DNA of 64,000 nt, taken from positions 496,001 through 560,000 of the forward strand of contig NZ_FCOP01000011.1 of the NCBI RefSeq assembly GCF_900021175.1, in the 5' to 3' direction. How positions within the stretch are numbered: the stretch's first letter is position 1; the number at the start of each line of letters is the position of its first letter. The notes beneath the pieces are model-generated. The model worked only from the letters and a program-made list of their open reading frames with translations, had not been told where the DNA came from and searched no databases. Source of the stretch: Pseudenterobacter timonensis. Its GTDB lineage: Bacteria; Pseudomonadota; Gammaproteobacteria; Enterobacterales; Enterobacteriaceae. A program made the position numbers and the translations under genes. Below, one piece after another: positions 53,907 through 63,402 of this stretch.

Positions 53907-56570
53907 ATGTCAGAACGTCTCCAAAATGACGTGGATCCGATCGAAACTCGCGACTGGCTACAGGCGATCGAATCGGTTATCCGTGAAGAAGGTGTTGAGC
54001 GCGCTCAGTATCTGATTGATCAGCTGCTTTCTGAAGCGCGCAAAGGCGGCGTGAAAGTGGCGGCAGGTACCGGGGCTAGCAACTACGTCAACACGATTGC
54101 CGTTGAGGACGAGCCGGAATACCCGGGCAATCTGGATCTGGAACGCCGTATCCGTTCTGCTATCCGCTGGAACGCCATCATGACCGTTCTGCGCGCATCC
54201 AAGAAAGATCTGGAACTGGGCGGCCACATGGCTTCCTTCCAGTCTTCCGCGACTATTTACGAAGTGTGCTTTAACCACTTCTTCCGCGCGCGCACCGAGA
54301 AAGATGGCGGCGATCTGGTCTACTTCCAGGGTCACATCTCTCCGGGCGTGTACGCGCGTGCTTTCCTGGAAGGCCGTCTGACCGAAGAGCAGATGAACAA
54401 CTTCCGCCAGGAAGTTCACGGTAACGGTCTGTCCTCTTACCCGCACCCGAAACTGATGCCGGAATTCTGGCAGTTCCCGACCGTCTCCATGGGTCTGGGC
54501 CCGATTGGTGCGATCTACCAGGCTAAATTCCTGAAGTATCTGGAACACCGCGGCCTGAAAGATACCTCCCAGCAGACCGTTTACGCCTTCCTGGGCGACG
54601 GCGAGATGGATGAGCCGGAATCCAAAGGTGCGATCACCATCGCGACCCGTGAGAAGCTGGACAACCTCTGCTTCATCATCAACTGTAACCTGCAGCGTCT
54701 GGATGGCCCGGTCACCGGTAACGGCAAGATCATCAACGAGCTTGAAGGCATCTTCGCCGGCGCTGGCTGGAACGTTATCAAGGTTATGTGGGGTTCCCGT
54801 TGGGACGAGCTGCTGCGTAAAGATACCAGCGGCAAGCTGATCCAGCTGATGAACGAAACCGTTGACGGCGACTACCAGACCTTCAAATCCAAAGATGGCG
54901 CTTACGTGCGTGAGCACTTCTTCGGTAAATATCCTGAAACCGCAGCACTGGTCGCTGACTGGACTGACGAGCAGATCTGGGCGCTGAACCGTGGCGGCCA
55001 CGATCCGAAGAAAATCTACGCTGCACTGAAAAAAGCGCAGGAGACCAAAGGCAAAGCGACCGTTATCCTGGCCCACACCATCAAGGGCTACGGTATGGGC
55101 GACACCGCCGAAGGGAAAAACATCGCTCACCAGGTGAAGAAAATGAACATGGACGGCGTACGTTATATCCGCGACCGTTTCAATGTGCCTGTCACCGACG
55201 AGCAGGTGGAAAAACTCTCCTACATCACCTTCCCGGAAGGGTCTGAAGAGTACAACTACCTGCATGGCCAGCGTCAGAAGCTGAACGGTTACCTGCCGTC
55301 TCGCCAGCCGAAGTTCACCGAGAAGCTGGAGCTGCCTGCGCTGGAAGATTTCTCCCAGCTGCTGGAAGAGCAGAGCAAAGAGATCTCCACCACGATCGCT
55401 TTCGTGCGTGCCCTGAACGTGATGCTGAAGAACAAGTCGATCAAAGATCGTCTGGTGCCGATCATCGCCGACGAAGCGCGTACCTTCGGTATGGAAGGTC
55501 TGTTCCGTCAGATCGGTATCTACAGCCCGAACGGCCAGCAGTACACCCCGCAGGACCGTGAGCAGGTTGCATACTACAAAGAAGACGAGAAAGGCCAGAT
55601 TCTGCAGGAAGGGATCAACGAGCTGGGCGCAGGCGCATCCTGGCTGGCTGCGGCGACCTCTTACAGCACCAACAACCTGCCGATGATCCCGTTCTACATC
55701 TACTACTCCATGTTCGGGTTCCAGCGTATCGGCGACCTGTGCTGGCAGGCGGGCGACCAGCAGGCGCGCGGCTTCCTGATCGGCGGGACTTCCGGTCGTA
55801 CTACCCTGAACGGCGAAGGTCTGCAGCACGAAGATGGTCACAGCCACATTCAGTCGCTGACCATCCCGAACTGTATCTCTTACGATCCGGCATACGCTTA
55901 CGAAGTGGCGGTCATCATGCATGACGGTCTGGTACGTATGTACGGCGAAGCGCAAGAGAACGTGTACTACTACATCACCACGCTGAACGAAAACTACCAC
56001 ATGCCGGCGATGCCGCAGGGCGCCGAGGAAGGTATCCGTAAAGGTATCTACAAACTCGAAACCGTTGAAGGCAGCAAAGGTAAAGTTCAGCTGCTGGGCT
56101 CCGGCTCTATCCTGCGTCACGTCCGTGAAGCCGCGCAGATCCTGGCGAAAGAGTACGGCGTAGGCTCTGACGTCTACAGCGTGACCTCCTTCACCGAGCT
56201 GGCGCGCGACGGTCAGGATTGCGAGCGCTGGAACATGCTGCATCCGATGGAAACGCCGCGCGTACCGTACATCGCTCAGGTGATGAACGACGCACCGGCC
56301 GTGGCCTCTACCGACTATATGAAACTGTTTGCTGAGCAGGTTCGTACTTACGTACCGGCTGATGACTACCGCGTGCTGGGTACCGATGGCTTCGGTCGTT
56401 CCGACAGCCGTGAAAACCTGCGTCACCACTTCGAAGTGGACGCATCCTACGTAGTGGTAGCGGCTCTGGGCGAACTGGCTAAACGTGGCGAAATCGATAA
56501 GAAAGTGGTTGCTGACGCAATCGTCAAATTCAATATCGATGCAGAAAAAGTTAACCCGCGTCTGGCGTAA
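53907..56570 (+). CDS. aceE: Pyruvate dehydrogenase E1 component AceE
   Basis: ThDP-dependent homodimeric E1 that decarboxylates pyruvate and reductively acetylates the lipoyl groups of AceF. The 887 residues match E. coli. The ThDP motif starts GDG at 230-232 ([20 protein letters not shown]) and ends with the INCN asparagines. The mobile active-site loop region and the catalytic histidine segment [20 protein letters not shown] follow. Codon use is strongly biased toward preferred codons, as expected for an abundant protein. Cytoplasmic 60-chain-core complex with AceF and Lpd. Confidence 0.99.
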   Translation: MSERLQNDVDPIETRDWLQAIESVIREEGVERAQYLIDQLLSEARKGGVKVAAGTGASNYVNTIAVEDEPEYPGNLDLERRIRSAIRWNAIMTVLRASKKDLELGGHMASFQSSATIYEVCFNHFFRARTEKDGGDLVYFQGHISPGVYARAFLEGRLTEEQMNNFRQEVHGNGLSSYPHPKLMPEFWQFPTVSMGLGPIGAIYQAKFLKYLEHRGLKDTSQQTVYAFLGDGEMDEPESKGAITIATREKLDNLCFIINCNLQRLDGPVTGNGKIINELEGIFAGAGWNVIKVMWGSRWDELLRKDTSGKLIQLMNETVDGDYQTFKSKDGAYVREHFFGKYPETAALVADWTDEQIWALNRGGHDPKKIYAALKKAQETKGKATVILAHTIKGYGMGDTAEGKNIAHQVKKMNMDGVRYIRDRFNVPVTDEQVEKLSYITFPEGSEEYNYLHGQRQKLNGYLPSRQPKFTEKLELPALEDFSQLLEEQSKEISTTIAFVRALNVMLKNKSIKDRLVPIIADEARTFGMEGLFRQIGIYSPNGQQYTPQDREQVAYYKEDEKGQILQEGINELGAGASWLAAATSYSTNNLPMIPFYIYYSMFGFQRIGDLCWQAGDQQARGFLIGGTSGRTTLNGEGLQHEDGHSHIQSLTIPNCISYDPAYAYEVAVIMHDGLVRMYGEAQENVYYYITTLNENYHMPAMPQGAEEGIRKGIYKLETVEGSKGKVQLLGSGSILRHVREAAQILAKEYGVGSDVYSVTSFTELARDGQDCERWNMLHPMETPRVPYIAQVMNDAPAVASTDYMKLFAEQVRTYVPADDYRVLGTDGFGRSDSRENLRHHFEVDASYVVVAALGELAKRGEIDKKVVADAIVKFNIDAEKVNPRLA

Positions 56571-56584
56571 GAGGTAAAAGAATA

Positions 56585-58483
56585 ATGGCTATCGAAATCA
56601 ACGTACCGGACATCGGGGCTGATGAAGTTGAAATCACCGAGATCCTGGTCAAAGTGGGCGACAAAGTTGAAGCTGAACAGTCGCTGATCACCGTAGAAGG
56701 CGACAAAGCCTCTATGGAAGTGCCGTCTCCTCAGGCTGGTATCGTTAAAGAGATCAAAGTCTCTGTTGGCGATAAAACCGAGACCGGCAAACTGATTATG
56801 ATTTTCGATTCCGCCGACGGTGCAGCAGCTGCTGCACCGGCGAAGGCAGAAGAGAAGAAAGAGGCGGCGGCTCCGGCTGCAGCCCCTGCTGCTGCGGCGG
56901 CAAAAGAGGTTAACGTACCGGATATCGGCGGCGACGAAGTGGAAGTCACCGAAATCATGGTCAAAGTGGGCGACAAGGTGGAAGCCGAGCAGTCCCTGAT
57001 CACCGTAGAAGGTGACAAAGCCTCTATGGAAGTCCCTGCGCCGTTCGCGGGTACCGTATCCGAGATCAAAATCAGCACCGGCGACAAAGTCTCTACCGGG
57101 TCGCTTATCATGATCTTTGAAGTGGCGGGTGCTGCACCTGCTGCTGCGCCTGCACAGGCTGCCGCTCCGGCTCAGGCTGCTGCACCGGCTGCGGCTGGCG
57201 GCACGAAAGAGGTCAACGTACCGGATATCGGTGGTGACGAAGTTGAAGTGACCGAAGTGATGGTGAAAGTGGGCGATAAAGTTGCCGCTGAACAGTCACT
57301 CATCACCGTGGAAGGCGACAAGGCTTCCATGGAAGTTCCGGCACCGTTCGCTGGTACCGTATCCGAGATCAAAATCAGCACTGGCGACAAAGTCTCTACC
57401 GGGTCGCTGATTATGATCTTCGAAGTGGAAGGCGCTGCGCCTGCCGCAGCTCCGGCTGCCGCGGCTGCACCAGCACCGGCTGCTGCACCGGCGGAGAAGG
57501 CGAAACCTGCTGCGGCTCCAGCTGCAAAAGCAGAAAAATCTGAGTTTGCTGAAAACGACGCTTACGTCCACGCGACCCCGCTGATTCGCCGCCTGGCGCG
57601 CGAGTTTGGCGTTAACCTGGCGAAAGTGAAGGGCACCGGTCGTAAAGGCCGTATCCTGCGCGAAGACGTTCAGGCCTACGTGAAAGACGCGGTGAAACGC
57701 GCCGAAGCTGCACCAGCTGCAGCCGCTGGCGGCGGTATCCCTGGCATGCTGCCGTGGCCGAAAGTGGACTTCAGCAAGTTCGGCGAAATTGAAGAAGTGG
57801 AACTGGGCCGTATCCAGAAAATCTCGGGTGCTAACCTGAGCCGTAACTGGGTGATGATCCCGCACGTTACCCACTTCGATAAGACCGATATCACCGATCT
57901 GGAAGCGTTCCGTAAACAGCAGAACGCCGAAGCTGAGAAGCGTAAGCTGGATGTGAAATTCACCCCGGTGGTCTTCATCATGAAAGCGGTTGCGGCGGCG
58001 CTGGAGCAGATGCCACGCTTCAACAGCTCTCTCTCCGAAGATGGCCAGAAGCTGACGCTGAAGAAATACATCAACATCGGTGTTGCGGTGGATACGCCAA
58101 ATGGTCTGGTTGTTCCGGTCTTTAAAGACGTGAACAAGAAGAGCGTCACTGAGCTCTCCCGTGAACTGACCACCATCTCCAAAAAAGCGCGTGATGGTAA
58201 GCTGACTGCCGGCGAAATGCAGGGCGGCTGCTTCACTATCTCCAGCATCGGCGGCCTGGGTACCACCCACTTCGCGCCGATTGTTAACGCGCCGGAAGTG
58301 GCGATCCTCGGTGTCTCCAAGTCCGCGATGGAGCCGGTCTGGAACGGTAAAGAGTTCGTGCCGCGTCTGATGATGCCGATCTCTCTCTCCTTCGACCACC
58401 GCGTGATCGACGGTGCTGATGGTGCACGTTTCATCACCATCATCAATAACATGCTGAGCGACATTCGCCGCCTGGTGATGTAA
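56585..58483 (+). CDS. aceF: Pyruvate dehydrogenase E2 component AceF (dihydrolipoyl transacetylase)
   Basis: Core of the complex, moving acetyl groups to CoA. The 632 residues show three tandem lipoyl domains, each with the lipoylated lysine in [11 protein letters not shown] (Lys41, Lys145, Lys246), joined by Ala/Pro-rich linkers. The E1/E3-binding domain follows ([20 protein letters not shown], about 330-350), then the catalytic domain ending in [15 protein letters not shown] with the active-site histidine. Two residues longer than E. coli by linker length. It starts 15 bases after the aceE stop and is closed by a strong terminator before lpd. Confidence 0.99.
   Translation: MAIEINVPDIGADEVEITEILVKVGDKVEAEQSLITVEGDKASMEVPSPQAGIVKEIKVSVGDKTETGKLIMIFDSADGAAAAAPAKAEEKKEAAAPAAAPAAAAAKEVNVPDIGGDEVEVTEIMVKVGDKVEAEQSLITVEGDKASMEVPAPFAGTVSEIKISTGDKVSTGSLIMIFEVAGAAPAAAPAQAAAPAQAAAPAAAGGTKEVNVPDIGGDEVEVTEVMVKVGDKVAAEQSLITVEGDKASMEVPAPFAGTVSEIKISTGDKVSTGSLIMIFEVEGAAPAAAPAAAAAPAPAAAPAEKAKPAAAPAAKAEKSEFAENDAYVHATPLIRRLAREFGVNLAKVKGTGRKGRILREDVQAYVKDAVKRAEAAPAAAAGGGIPGMLPWPKVDFSKFGEIEEVELGRIQKISGANLSRNWVMIPHVTHFDKTDITDLEAFRKQQNAEAEKRKLDVKFTPVVFIMKAVAAALEQMPRFNSSLSEDGQKLTLKKYINIGVAVDTPNGLVVPVFKDVNKKSVTELSRELTTISKKARDGKLTAGEMQGGCFTISSIGGLGTTHFAPIVNAPEVAILGVSKSAMEPVWNGKEFVPRLMMPISLSFDHRVIDGADGARFITIINNMLSDIRRLVM
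57050..57412 (+). repeat. Near-identical repeats encoding lipoyl domains 2 and 3 of AceF
   Basis: From GGTACCGTATCC at 57050 and again at 57353, 29 bases are identical, one base differs, then 26 more are identical. The spacing is 303 bases, exactly 101 codons. The match weakens beyond this, so the homogenised core covers the end of each lipoyl domain. Domain 1 is clearly more divergent. Confidence 0.85.
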
Positions 58484-58488
58484 TCGAA

Positions 58489-58514
58489 AAGCCGGCCTGA
58501 CGGCCGGCTTTTTT
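58489..58514 (+). terminator. Terminator between aceF and lpd
   Basis: GCCGGCC (58491-58497), TGAC loop, GGCCGGC (58502-58508) and six T, starting seven bases after the aceF stop. It separates aceEF from lpd, so much lpd message comes from its own promoter. Confidence 0.93.
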
Positions 58515-58570
58515 CTGGTAATCTCATGCATAATATGAGGTTATGAGAGCGAGCGATATTCGTGAGCCGT

Positions 58571-58610
58571 TTGTTGTTTCAAAATTGTTAACAATTTTGT
58601 AAGATACGGA
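58571..58610 (+). promoter_or_regulatory. lpd promoter with 18-bp palindrome
   Basis: The perfect palindrome AAAATTGTTAACAATTTT (58581-58598) abuts a -10-like TAAGAT (58600-58605). In E. coli the lpd promoter is at this place and is repressed by ArcA; the GTTAAC core fits an ArcA-type GTTAA half site on each strand. The -35 element is not clear. Confidence 0.7.
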
Positions 58611-58680
58611 CGGATAGAACGTCCCGGTGGAGGATGGGCGACAAGACCAGGGACCGCCGGAAAAACACATAGAGGTCATG

Positions 58681-60105
58681 ATGAGTACAGAAATCAAAAC
58701 TCAGGTCGTGGTACTTGGGGCAGGCCCGGCAGGTTACTCTGCAGCCTTCCGTTGCGCTGATTTAGGTCTGGAAACCGTCATCGTAGAACGCTACAACACC
58801 CTCGGTGGTGTATGTCTGAACGTCGGTTGTATCCCTTCTAAAGCGCTGCTGCACGTAGCAAAAGTTATCGAAGAGGCCAAAGCGCTGGCTGAACACGGTA
58901 TCGTTTTTGGCGAGCCGAAAACCGATATCGACAAGATTCGTACCTGGAAAGAGAAAGTTATCACCCAGCTGACCGGCGGCCTGGCCGGTATGGCGAAAGG
59001 CCGTAAGGTCAAAGTGGTTAACGGTCTGGGTAAATTTACCGGGGCAAACACCCTGGAAGTGGAAGGCGAGAACGGCAAAACCGTTATCAACTTCGACAAT
59101 GCTATCATCGCGGCGGGTTCCCGTCCGATCCAGCTGCCGTTCATCCCGCATGAAGATCCGCGCGTATGGGACTCTACCGACGCCCTGGAGCTGAAAGAAG
59201 TGCCTAAGCGTATGCTGGTGATGGGTGGCGGTATTATCGGTCTGGAGATGGGTACCGTTTACCACGCGCTGGGTTCAGAGATCGACGTGGTTGAAATGTT
59301 CGACCAGGTTATCCCGGCTGCTGACAAAGATATCGTTAAAGTCTTTACCAAACGCATCAGCAAAAAATTCAACCTGATGCTGGAAACCAAAGTGACCGCC
59401 GTTGAAGCGAAAGAAGACGGCATCTATGTTTCCATGGAAGGCAAAAAAGCGCCGGCTGAAGCGCAGCGTTACGACGCGGTGCTGGTGGCTATCGGCCGTG
59501 TGCCGAACGGTAAAAACCTCGACGCCGGTAAAGCGGGCGTGGAAGTGGACGATCGCGGCTTTATCCGCGTTGACAAGCAGCTGCGCACCAACGTGCCGCA
59601 CATCTTCGCTATCGGCGATATCGTCGGTCAGCCGATGCTGGCGCACAAAGGCGTTCACGAAGGTCACGTTGCCGCTGAAGTTATCGCCGGCATGAAACAC
59701 TACTTCGATCCGAAAGTGATCCCGTCCATCGCCTACACCGAGCCAGAAGTGGCATGGGTGGGTCTGACCGAGAAAGAAGCGAAAGAGAAAGGCATCAGCT
59801 ACGAAACCGCCACCTTCCCGTGGGCAGCTTCTGGCCGTGCTATCGCTTCCGACTGCGCAGACGGTATGACCAAGCTGATCTTCGACAAAGAGACTCACCG
59901 TGTAATCGGTGGGGCGATTGTCGGTACCAACGGCGGCGAGCTGCTGGGTGAAATCGGTCTGGCTATCGAAATGGGTTGCGACGCGGAAGATATCGCGCTG
60001 ACCATCCACGCACACCCGACTCTGCACGAGTCCGTGGGCCTGGCGGCAGAAGTGTTTGAAGGTAGCATCACCGACCTGCCGAACGCGAAAGCGAAGAAGA
60101 AATAA
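58681..60105 (+). CDS. lpd: Dihydrolipoamide dehydrogenase Lpd (E3)
   Basis: FAD enzyme that reoxidises dihydrolipoamide in pyruvate dehydrogenase, 2-oxoglutarate dehydrogenase and the glycine cleavage system. The second of two tandem ATG codons (58681) gives MSTEIKTQ and 474 residues, the E. coli form. The FAD loop is VLGAGPAGYSAAF (11-23), the redox cysteines Cys45 and Cys50 are in GGVCLNVGCIPSK. The NAD loop VMGGGIIGLEMGTVYHALGS and the catalytic histidine in IHAHPTLHE follow. The longer frame from 58627 covers leader sequence only. Confidence 0.99.
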   Translation: MSTEIKTQVVVLGAGPAGYSAAFRCADLGLETVIVERYNTLGGVCLNVGCIPSKALLHVAKVIEEAKALAEHGIVFGEPKTDIDKIRTWKEKVITQLTGGLAGMAKGRKVKVVNGLGKFTGANTLEVEGENGKTVINFDNAIIAAGSRPIQLPFIPHEDPRVWDSTDALELKEVPKRMLVMGGGIIGLEMGTVYHALGSEIDVVEMFDQVIPAADKDIVKVFTKRISKKFNLMLETKVTAVEAKEDGIYVSMEGKKAPAEAQRYDAVLVAIGRVPNGKNLDAGKAGVEVDDRGFIRVDKQLRTNVPHIFAIGDIVGQPMLAHKGVHEGHVAAEVIAGMKHYFDPKVIPSIAYTEPEVAWVGLTEKEAKEKGISYETATFPWAASGRAIASDCADGMTKLIFDKETHRVIGGAIVGTNGGELLGEIGLAIEMGCDAEDIALTIHAHPTLHESVGLAAEVFEGSITDLPNAKAKKK

Positions 60106-60129
60106 GCGCAGCAGCGTACATTCTCGAAA

Positions 60130-60152
60130 AAGCGGCCAGTGGCCGCTTTTTT
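60130..60152 (+). terminator. Terminator after lpd
   Basis: GCGGCC (60132-60137), AGT loop, GGCCGC (60141-60146), then six T. Confidence 0.92.
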
Positions 60153-60315
60153 ATTGTCCTGAATTTGCCGTTACGGGTAGTAAAATAACCATTATTTAAT
60201 AAAGGCTATTTATACAACACTTTGTTTCTGAAGAAATAAATCTCAGCATCTTGTCATCCCTTGAAATTAATAACGCATTAAACTAATAGCGTGTTAACTA
60301 ACTAGTGGGAATAAG

Positions 60316-60600
60316 ATGAAACACCTTTTAAAGACTGCGGCAACGCTCGCTGTACTGGTATCAGGCATCGCCAGCGCCAGCGATTCCGTCATTCCCTGGG
60401 CGGCCAACACCGGCCTGCCGGAGAGCAACCATATTGCCGCCATGGGGCAAGATCTGAACGCGCAGCACCAGAACATTACCCGTACGCAGGAAGGCGTTTG
60501 GGCTGCCAATACTGGCAGCATTAGTGCTGACGAAGCGACATTAAGCAGCAAGAAACCGGCATTTAAGGGCTATCCTGAGCTGATGCCGCACCAGGGTTAA
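60316..60600 (+). CDS. Small secreted protein with duplicated WAANTG motif (function unknown)
   Basis: I do not recognise this 94-residue protein. It starts at the ATG at 60316, seven bases after a GTGGGA ribosome-binding site. It has a clear Sec signal peptide (MKHLLKTAATLAVLVSGIASA, cut expected after ASA at 19-21), giving a mature chain of about 73 residues without cysteines or membrane helices. WAANTG occurs twice, at 28-33 and 62-67, exactly 34 residues apart, suggesting two degenerate repeats. It has its own 210-base upstream region after the lpd terminator and shares a bidirectional terminator with the convergent DUF2950 gene. Translation signals and signal peptide make it likely real; a periplasmic location is inference. 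No counterpart is known to me at this place in E. coli K-12. Confidence 0.72.
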   Translation: MKHLLKTAATLAVLVSGIASASDSVIPWAANTGLPESNHIAAMGQDLNAQHQNITRTQEGVWAANTGSISADEATLSSKKPAFKGYPELMPHQG

Positions 60601-60637
60601 TATCCCACCGCCCGCTTTCATCCGCTGAACGCGGGAT

Positions 60638-60668
60638 AAAAAAACGGTAACCCGGTTACCGTTTTTTA
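60638..60668. terminator. Bidirectional terminator between the small secreted-protein gene and the DUF2950 gene
   Basis: ACGGTAAC (60644-60651), CCG loop and GTTACCGT (60655-60662), flanked by seven A on the left and six T on the right, so it works on both strands. Confidence 0.92.
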
Positions 60669-60676
60669 TTATCTAT

Positions 60677-61468
60677 TCAGGGGGCGACCCGTTGCCAGTT
60701 TTGACCGGTTTCAAAGAGCGCGATCTGCTGCGCTTTGGCTGAAGAATCTGCACCCAGGTTTTGCTGCCAGACCCTGTCATCCTGATTAATCATAAAGCTC
60801 ATTACCCCCGTCTGACCGTAACTGACCGGCCAGGCGATCATCGCGAAGCCTGTTTTGTCGGGAAGGATGCGGAAATGGTAGCCATGATAACCAGCGCCCG
60901 GCTCCGGGGGGCTGAATGCCGGCCCCAGGGGGCTGGGCGCTTCGCCAGGGGCGGCGGGCCAGTAAAGGCCATCTTTTGTGCCCGCCGTGCTGACAATCTT
61001 TTGCGCATAGCGGTGGTAAAGCGCGTAATAGCTTTGCTGTGCATCCACGTAGGCATGCAGCGCTTCCATGGCCGCCAGCTCGTTACGGCCAATTTCGCGT
61101 GTCGCAATCTCCCGCGACGCTCCCTGTAGATCAAACTGCCAGCCCTGCGCTGTTTTCACTACCGGTATTGGAAGTTGCCAGCCGTTGTTGCCCACGACGA
61201 GATGGGCGACATCGCCGTTGATATCCGTCTGATGATGCACTTTCCAGTCGCGCAGAAAGCGTTCCACCGCGCCGGGGTCCACCCCTTCCGGCGGCACCAC
61301 CTCCCGCCAGTTATCGCCGAGCAGCGTGGTGAGGGCGCTTTCATTGTGCTCGCTTATGGCGTGGGCCAGCGCGTCGGTGGCTTGAACCGGGGTAGCGAAA
61401 TGCTGCGCCGCGGTGGCGAGGGTCGAGACCATCAGCAGTATTGCTCCACCCATCAGTTTGTTTTTCAT
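60677..61468 (-). CDS. DUF2950 family periplasmic protein
   Basis: Uncharacterised protein of the DUF2950 family. The 263 residues begin with a Sec signal peptide (MKNKLMGGAILLMVSTLATAAQ, cut after about residue 21). The family core includes NDALAHAISEHNESAL-like N-terminal helices (here TDALAHAISEHNESALTTLL), the GRNELAAMEALHAYVDAQQ helix, and the Gly/Pro-rich GYHGYHFRILPDKTGFAMIA region. It lies nine bases after the yacH homologue, which encodes a DUF3300 protein, and the two are surely co-transcribed; DUF3300/DUF2950 pairs recur in Proteobacteria as far as I know. Probably a secreted partner of YacH. Function unknown; I do not recall this gene beside yacH in E. coli K-12. Confidence 0.85.
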   Translation of the reverse strand: MKNKLMGGAILLMVSTLATAAQHFATPVQATDALAHAISEHNESALTTLLGDNWREVVPPEGVDPGAVERFLRDWKVHHQTDINGDVAHLVVGNNGWQLPIPVVKTAQGWQFDLQGASREIATREIGRNELAAMEALHAYVDAQQSYYALYHRYAQKIVSTAGTKDGLYWPAAPGEAPSPLGPAFSPPEPGAGYHGYHFRILPDKTGFAMIAWPVSYGQTGVMSFMINQDDRVWQQNLGADSSAKAQQIALFETGQNWQRVAP

Positions 61469-61477
61469 GGCTATTCC

Positions 61478-63034
61478 TTAACGATGGCGAAACTCACGGT
61501 GCTCAGGATGGCGTTCAGAGATCTGCTCCCTTAACCCGGCGCGGGGCGTCAGGTTAAGGCCGGCGTGCTGTCGACTCTCCAGCCCGCGCCGCTGCTGCGC
61601 CTGCCAGTTTGCCGAGCGGCTGTCGTTGCCGCTAAAGGCGTTGGCGCGCAGCGGCTGCTGATAAGGCTGCGCCAGGCGTTGTGTCTGACGATGCTCAGGC
61701 TGTGAACGGCGGGTCTGCTGCGCCTGATGGTGTTCAGGCTGCGTCCGGTTTATCCGGTGCGCAGGCGCGCTGTCATAGCCGCGAAAATTATTGCGCGTGG
61801 AGATCTGCTTAAGCTGCTGGCCGGAGAGGCGCTGCGAGGCGCTGTGAGGATGCTGAAGCTGCGAAAGCGATTTCCCGGTAGCGTGTTCCACCTGCGCCAT
61901 CGCCGCCTGACGCTGGCTGTCACGGTTGACCGGCTGATGCGGCGTCGCGCTCAGTCCGCCCGCGGCCTGAGTCTGGTGAAAATGGCTGGCGACCTGCCCG
62001 CTGGAGTAAGGGACGCCGTTACGGTAAGCGGGGTTATGCTGCCAGACCATATGGCCGTCCGTACGGTGTTCGCCGGTGATTTTATTGTAGTTATTGACGT
62101 TGATATTGATGTTATCGCCGTTGTGCGAGTAGCCATCGTGGTGATGATCGTCATCATGATGATGGTCATCATCATGGTGGTGATGATCATCGTCGTCATC
62201 CCAGTCGATACTGCTGAACAGGGCATAGGTGGTCGCTACCCCCAGGCTGTAGCCGAAGCCGCGAACAAAGCTGCTGGTGAACTGTTCGCCCGGCGTTGGC
62301 GGCAGGTAGACCGGGGGATAGCTGGCGTTTGGCCAGCTGCCGTAGACGGTGGACGGATTATAGCTGGGCACATAGACCACCTGCGGATCGGCAGGCTCGA
62401 TTTTAATTACCGTGCCGCTGGCCGGTGCAGTGGTTACCTGCGCGGTGCTATTTTTGGCCGGGGCAGGCTTGTTGACGACCGTGACCGTCTGCTGCGGCGA
62501 GGATTTAAGCGCGCCGGTTTGCTGCGCCAGCGCGCGCAACCGCTGTACGGAATCCATCACATCTTTGGGCTGGGCCAGGAAAGCGTCACCCAGATTCTGT
62601 ACCCACTCGGGATTGCCCCCAAGTAAGGACATCAGCTGCGGGAAGGCGACGAGTGACTTTACGCTGGCGTCCCATGGCTGGCTGGAAACCGCCTGGATCG
62701 CGGCGTCGCCCTGCATGTTGGGGTTATCCTGCGACCACTGCGCGGCCTGAATCACGCTGGACGGGTAGGTCGATGCCATCAGGACCTGCGACAGCAACGG
62801 GTCGGGATAGAGCGCGACAGGGGCGGTCCACTGGTCGATCTGCGCCGCGCTGTAGGTGGGCGTTACCGCAGGCGCGGGTGGTGTGGTGGTGGCTGGTACG
62901 GCGCTCTGTACCGCTGGCGTCGACTCGCTCACGGCTTCGGGCGCACGGCTTTTGACATACAGCACGCCGGAAGCGGCAAAAAGTCCGGCGCTACAGAGCA
63001 GAGCAAGAAGGTGGGGCTTAAAGGGCAACTTCAT
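61478..63034 (-). CDS. yacH: DUF3300 envelope protein, YacH homologue with His/Asp-rich segment
   Basis: Homologue of E. coli YacH by sequence and by position between lpd and acnB. The 518 residues have an N-terminal signal or anchor (MKLPFKPHLLALLCSAGLFAASGVLYVKS), then the DUF3300 domain (about 60-270) with WTAPVALYPDPLLSQVLMAS and FVRGFGYSLGVATTYALFSS. A strikingly His/Asp-rich run follows (about 275-306, DWDDDDDHHHHDDDHHHDDD and more), then a Gln/Arg/His-rich, low-complexity C-terminal half. The run could bind metal ions; this is inference. The C-terminal half differs from the E. coli protein, which is about 100 residues longer with RERxQ-type repeats. First gene of a two-gene operon with the DUF2950 gene. 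Confidence 0.9.
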   Translation of the reverse strand: MKLPFKPHLLALLCSAGLFAASGVLYVKSRAPEAVSESTPAVQSAVPATTTPPAPAVTPTYSAAQIDQWTAPVALYPDPLLSQVLMASTYPSSVIQAAQWSQDNPNMQGDAAIQAVSSQPWDASVKSLVAFPQLMSLLGGNPEWVQNLGDAFLAQPKDVMDSVQRLRALAQQTGALKSSPQQTVTVVNKPAPAKNSTAQVTTAPASGTVIKIEPADPQVVYVPSYNPSTVYGSWPNASYPPVYLPPTPGEQFTSSFVRGFGYSLGVATTYALFSSIDWDDDDDHHHHDDDHHHDDDHHHDGYSHNGDNININVNNYNKITGEHRTDGHMVWQHNPAYRNGVPYSSGQVASHFHQTQAAGGLSATPHQPVNRDSQRQAAMAQVEHATGKSLSQLQHPHSASQRLSGQQLKQISTRNNFRGYDSAPAHRINRTQPEHHQAQQTRRSQPEHRQTQRLAQPYQQPLRANAFSGNDSRSANWQAQQRRGLESRQHAGLNLTPRAGLREQISERHPEHREFRHR

Positions 63035-63402
63035 AGATAACTCCAGGGGGAGCAGCGCCGTGAGGCATGTTATGCGGGAGTATTAGGCAAGCGGTTTTTA
63101 CTTTTTTGACTTTAATGGTGGATCTGTTTCGCCTGTCTGAATAAAGAGTGTGACGGTTTATTACACAAATTATAGGCGGGGGTAATATCTGGCGTCTATA
63201 AACCAGGCAGAATGGGGCTATACCATTCTTAACGATTCAGCAAATATTTTAATGTTGCTTTTTTGTAAACGGATTAACACTGTGCAGAAATCCTGCTATG
63301 CTGCCCAGCGCGGTATCGGGCATTTACCCTACAAACTGCTGTCTCACAGGAGCGTGAAGAGAACGCCGGCCGCATATGACAATGAGAGCGAGGAGAACCG
63401 TC
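63035..63402 (+). promoter_or_regulatory. acnB control region and promoter
   Basis: Gene-free 368 bases between the divergent yacH and acnB starts. A sigma70-like promoter, TTAACA (63274-63279), 17-base spacer and TATGCT (63297-63302), lies about 100 bases before acnB. In E. coli the acnB promoter is controlled by CRP, Cra, ArcA and Fis; I could not place those sites with confidence. The start is preceded by GCGAGGAGAACC. Confidence 0.75.

Noticed and set aside
53958..56429. 823-codon open frame antisense to aceE
   Set aside because: An artefact of strong codon bias in aceE; no ribosome-binding site or recognisable domains. The same holds for frames antisense to secA (36984-38828) and ftsZ (33941-35116).
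56912..57420. Possible CRISPR-like or satellite repeat in aceF
   Set aside because: The repeats are protein domains in one frame (lipoyl domains), with a period of 101 codons and no spacer pattern.
61951..62226. 91-codon frame rich in Met, Ile and Thr within yacH
   Set aside because: It is the +1 shadow of the His/Asp codon repeat on the same strand as yacH.
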